DNA from: Ignavibacteriales bacterium | GTDB lineage: Bacteria; Bacteroidota; Ignavibacteria; Ignavibacteriales; Melioribacteraceae | Assembly: GCA_016177735.1 (NCBI GenBank) | Contig: JACOUS010000030.1 | Span: 248,001 to 312,000 of the forward strand | Length of the DNA: 64,000 nucleotides | Reading direction: 5' to 3' | Part shown: in pieces, positions 63,661 to 64,000 of the stretch | Layout: the number at the start of each line of letters is the position of its first letter | How positions within the stretch are numbered: the stretch's first letter is position 1 | Notes under the pieces: model-generated | What the model was told of the DNA's origin: nothing | The model's database searches: none | The model's input: only the letters and a program-made list of their open reading frames with translations | Made by a program: the position numbers and the translations under genes

Positions 63661-64000
63661 ATGAGAAACAATCGTTATGAAAGTGTGCTTGAAGCAATCG
63701 GCAGAACGCCCATCGTAAAACTCGGCAACATTTCAAAAGGTTTGAAAGCAAACATCTATGCAAAACTTGAATTCATGAATCCCGGCGGCAGCATCAAAGA
63801 CCGCATTGCACGATACATGATTGAAAAAGGAGAACGCGAAGGAAAGATAAAACCCGGAGATACAATAATTGAAAATTCGTCCGGCAACACTGCGATGGGC
63901 TTGGCAATTGTGTGCAGACAAAAAGGATACAAACTGAAAATTGTTATCCGTAACACTACAAGCAAAGAAAAAATTAAAATGCTTGAAGTACTCGGCGTTG
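63661..64000 (+). CDS. Cysteine synthase/cystathionine beta-synthase family protein, 3' end outside window
   Basis: ATG 63661, 18 bp after fmt; 113 residues are visible before the window ends. VLEAIGRTPIVKLGNI, the pyridoxal-phosphate lysine in PGGSIKDRIARYMIE (~44), and phosphate loop ENSSGNTAMGLAI (~77-89) identify fold type II. The loop has SSGNTAMG rather than TSGNTGIG, which is closer to cystathionine beta-synthase-like or O-phosphoserine sulfhydrylase members than to CysK. Substrate choice would be settled by the missing part, including whether CBS domains follow. Confidence 0.85.
   Translation, partial: MRNNRYESVLEAIGRTPIVKLGNISKGLKANIYAKLEFMNPGGSIKDRIARYMIEKGEREGKIKPGDTIIENSSGNTAMGLAIVCRQKGYKLKIVIRNTTSKEKIKMLEVLGV

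Overview
The window looks like a chromosomal segment of a member of the Ignavibacteria (Bacteroidota/Chlorobiota superphylum). The reasons are seen in the genes themselves: a secreted protein ends in a type A type IX secretion (T9SS) sorting domain of the NQNYPNPFNP form, and SprA, the T9SS plug protein and PorX are all present. LptD shows a Gram-negative outer membrane. Core genes favour GCCGG-type Ala/Gly codons; several accessory genes (1-1890, 8180-11213) are visibly more AT-rich.

Layout. 1-1.9 kb: end of a probable defence or 5-methylcytosine-linked cluster (unknown protein with receiver-like features, plus a Mig-type G/T mismatch glycosylase). 1.9-8.2 kb: a very long GH13 enzyme, a possible sigma-like protein and a zinc-finger/propeller membrane protein resembling an anti-sigma factor. 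8.2-11.2 kb: accessory island with a HEPN/MNT toxin-antitoxin-like pair divergent from a TIR protein whose C-terminus looks like an OST-HTH/LOTUS domain, then a small membrane protein and a T9SS cargo protein. 11.4-18 kb: TetR regulator, NfnAB and the three-subunit proton-translocating transhydrogenase, two NADPH-producing systems divergent around a long imperfect palindrome. 18-28 kb: chemoreceptor, PAP2 phosphatase, adhesin-like repeat protein, T9SS plug, Gfo/Idh/MocA dehydrogenase, LptD. 28-33 kb: ammonium island with two Amt transporters, a TorF-type porin and two GlnK genes encoding identical proteins. 33-42 kb: NDH-2, a truncated REP-associated transposase, nitrilase-family amidase, SpmAB-type protein, hydroxyacid dehydrogenase, alanine dehydrogenase, CoA transferase, PPP phosphatase. 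42-54 kb: sprA followed by a tightly packed porX-tsaE-tsaB-DUF1573-accD run and a DUF4160/DUF2442 pair. 54-64 kb: cysteine desulfurase, BirA, an hsp20-dnaK-hsp20 cluster with an excellent sigma-54 promoter match, M1 peptidase, membrane protein, peptide deformylase, methionyl-tRNA formyltransferase and the start of a cysteine synthase.

How the parts relate. The T9SS parts (SprA channel, plug, PorX regulator, one cargo) form a scattered but coherent secretion set. BirA and AccD both serve biotin-dependent carboxylation; Def and Fmt both act on N-formyl-methionine. Nfn, Pnt and NDH-2 balance NAD(P)H pools. Amt/GlnK and alanine dehydrogenase handle nitrogen. Intergenic DNA is rich in small palindromic repeats, some of the same style as one lying inside the RAYT transposase remnant. 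No tRNA, rRNA or CRISPR array was seen.

The most unusual items are the TIR + putative LOTUS fusion next to a HEPN/MNT pair, the sigma-54 promoter on chaperone genes, the pair of GlnK genes differing only by synonymous changes, and a possible switching leader upstream of the second Amt.
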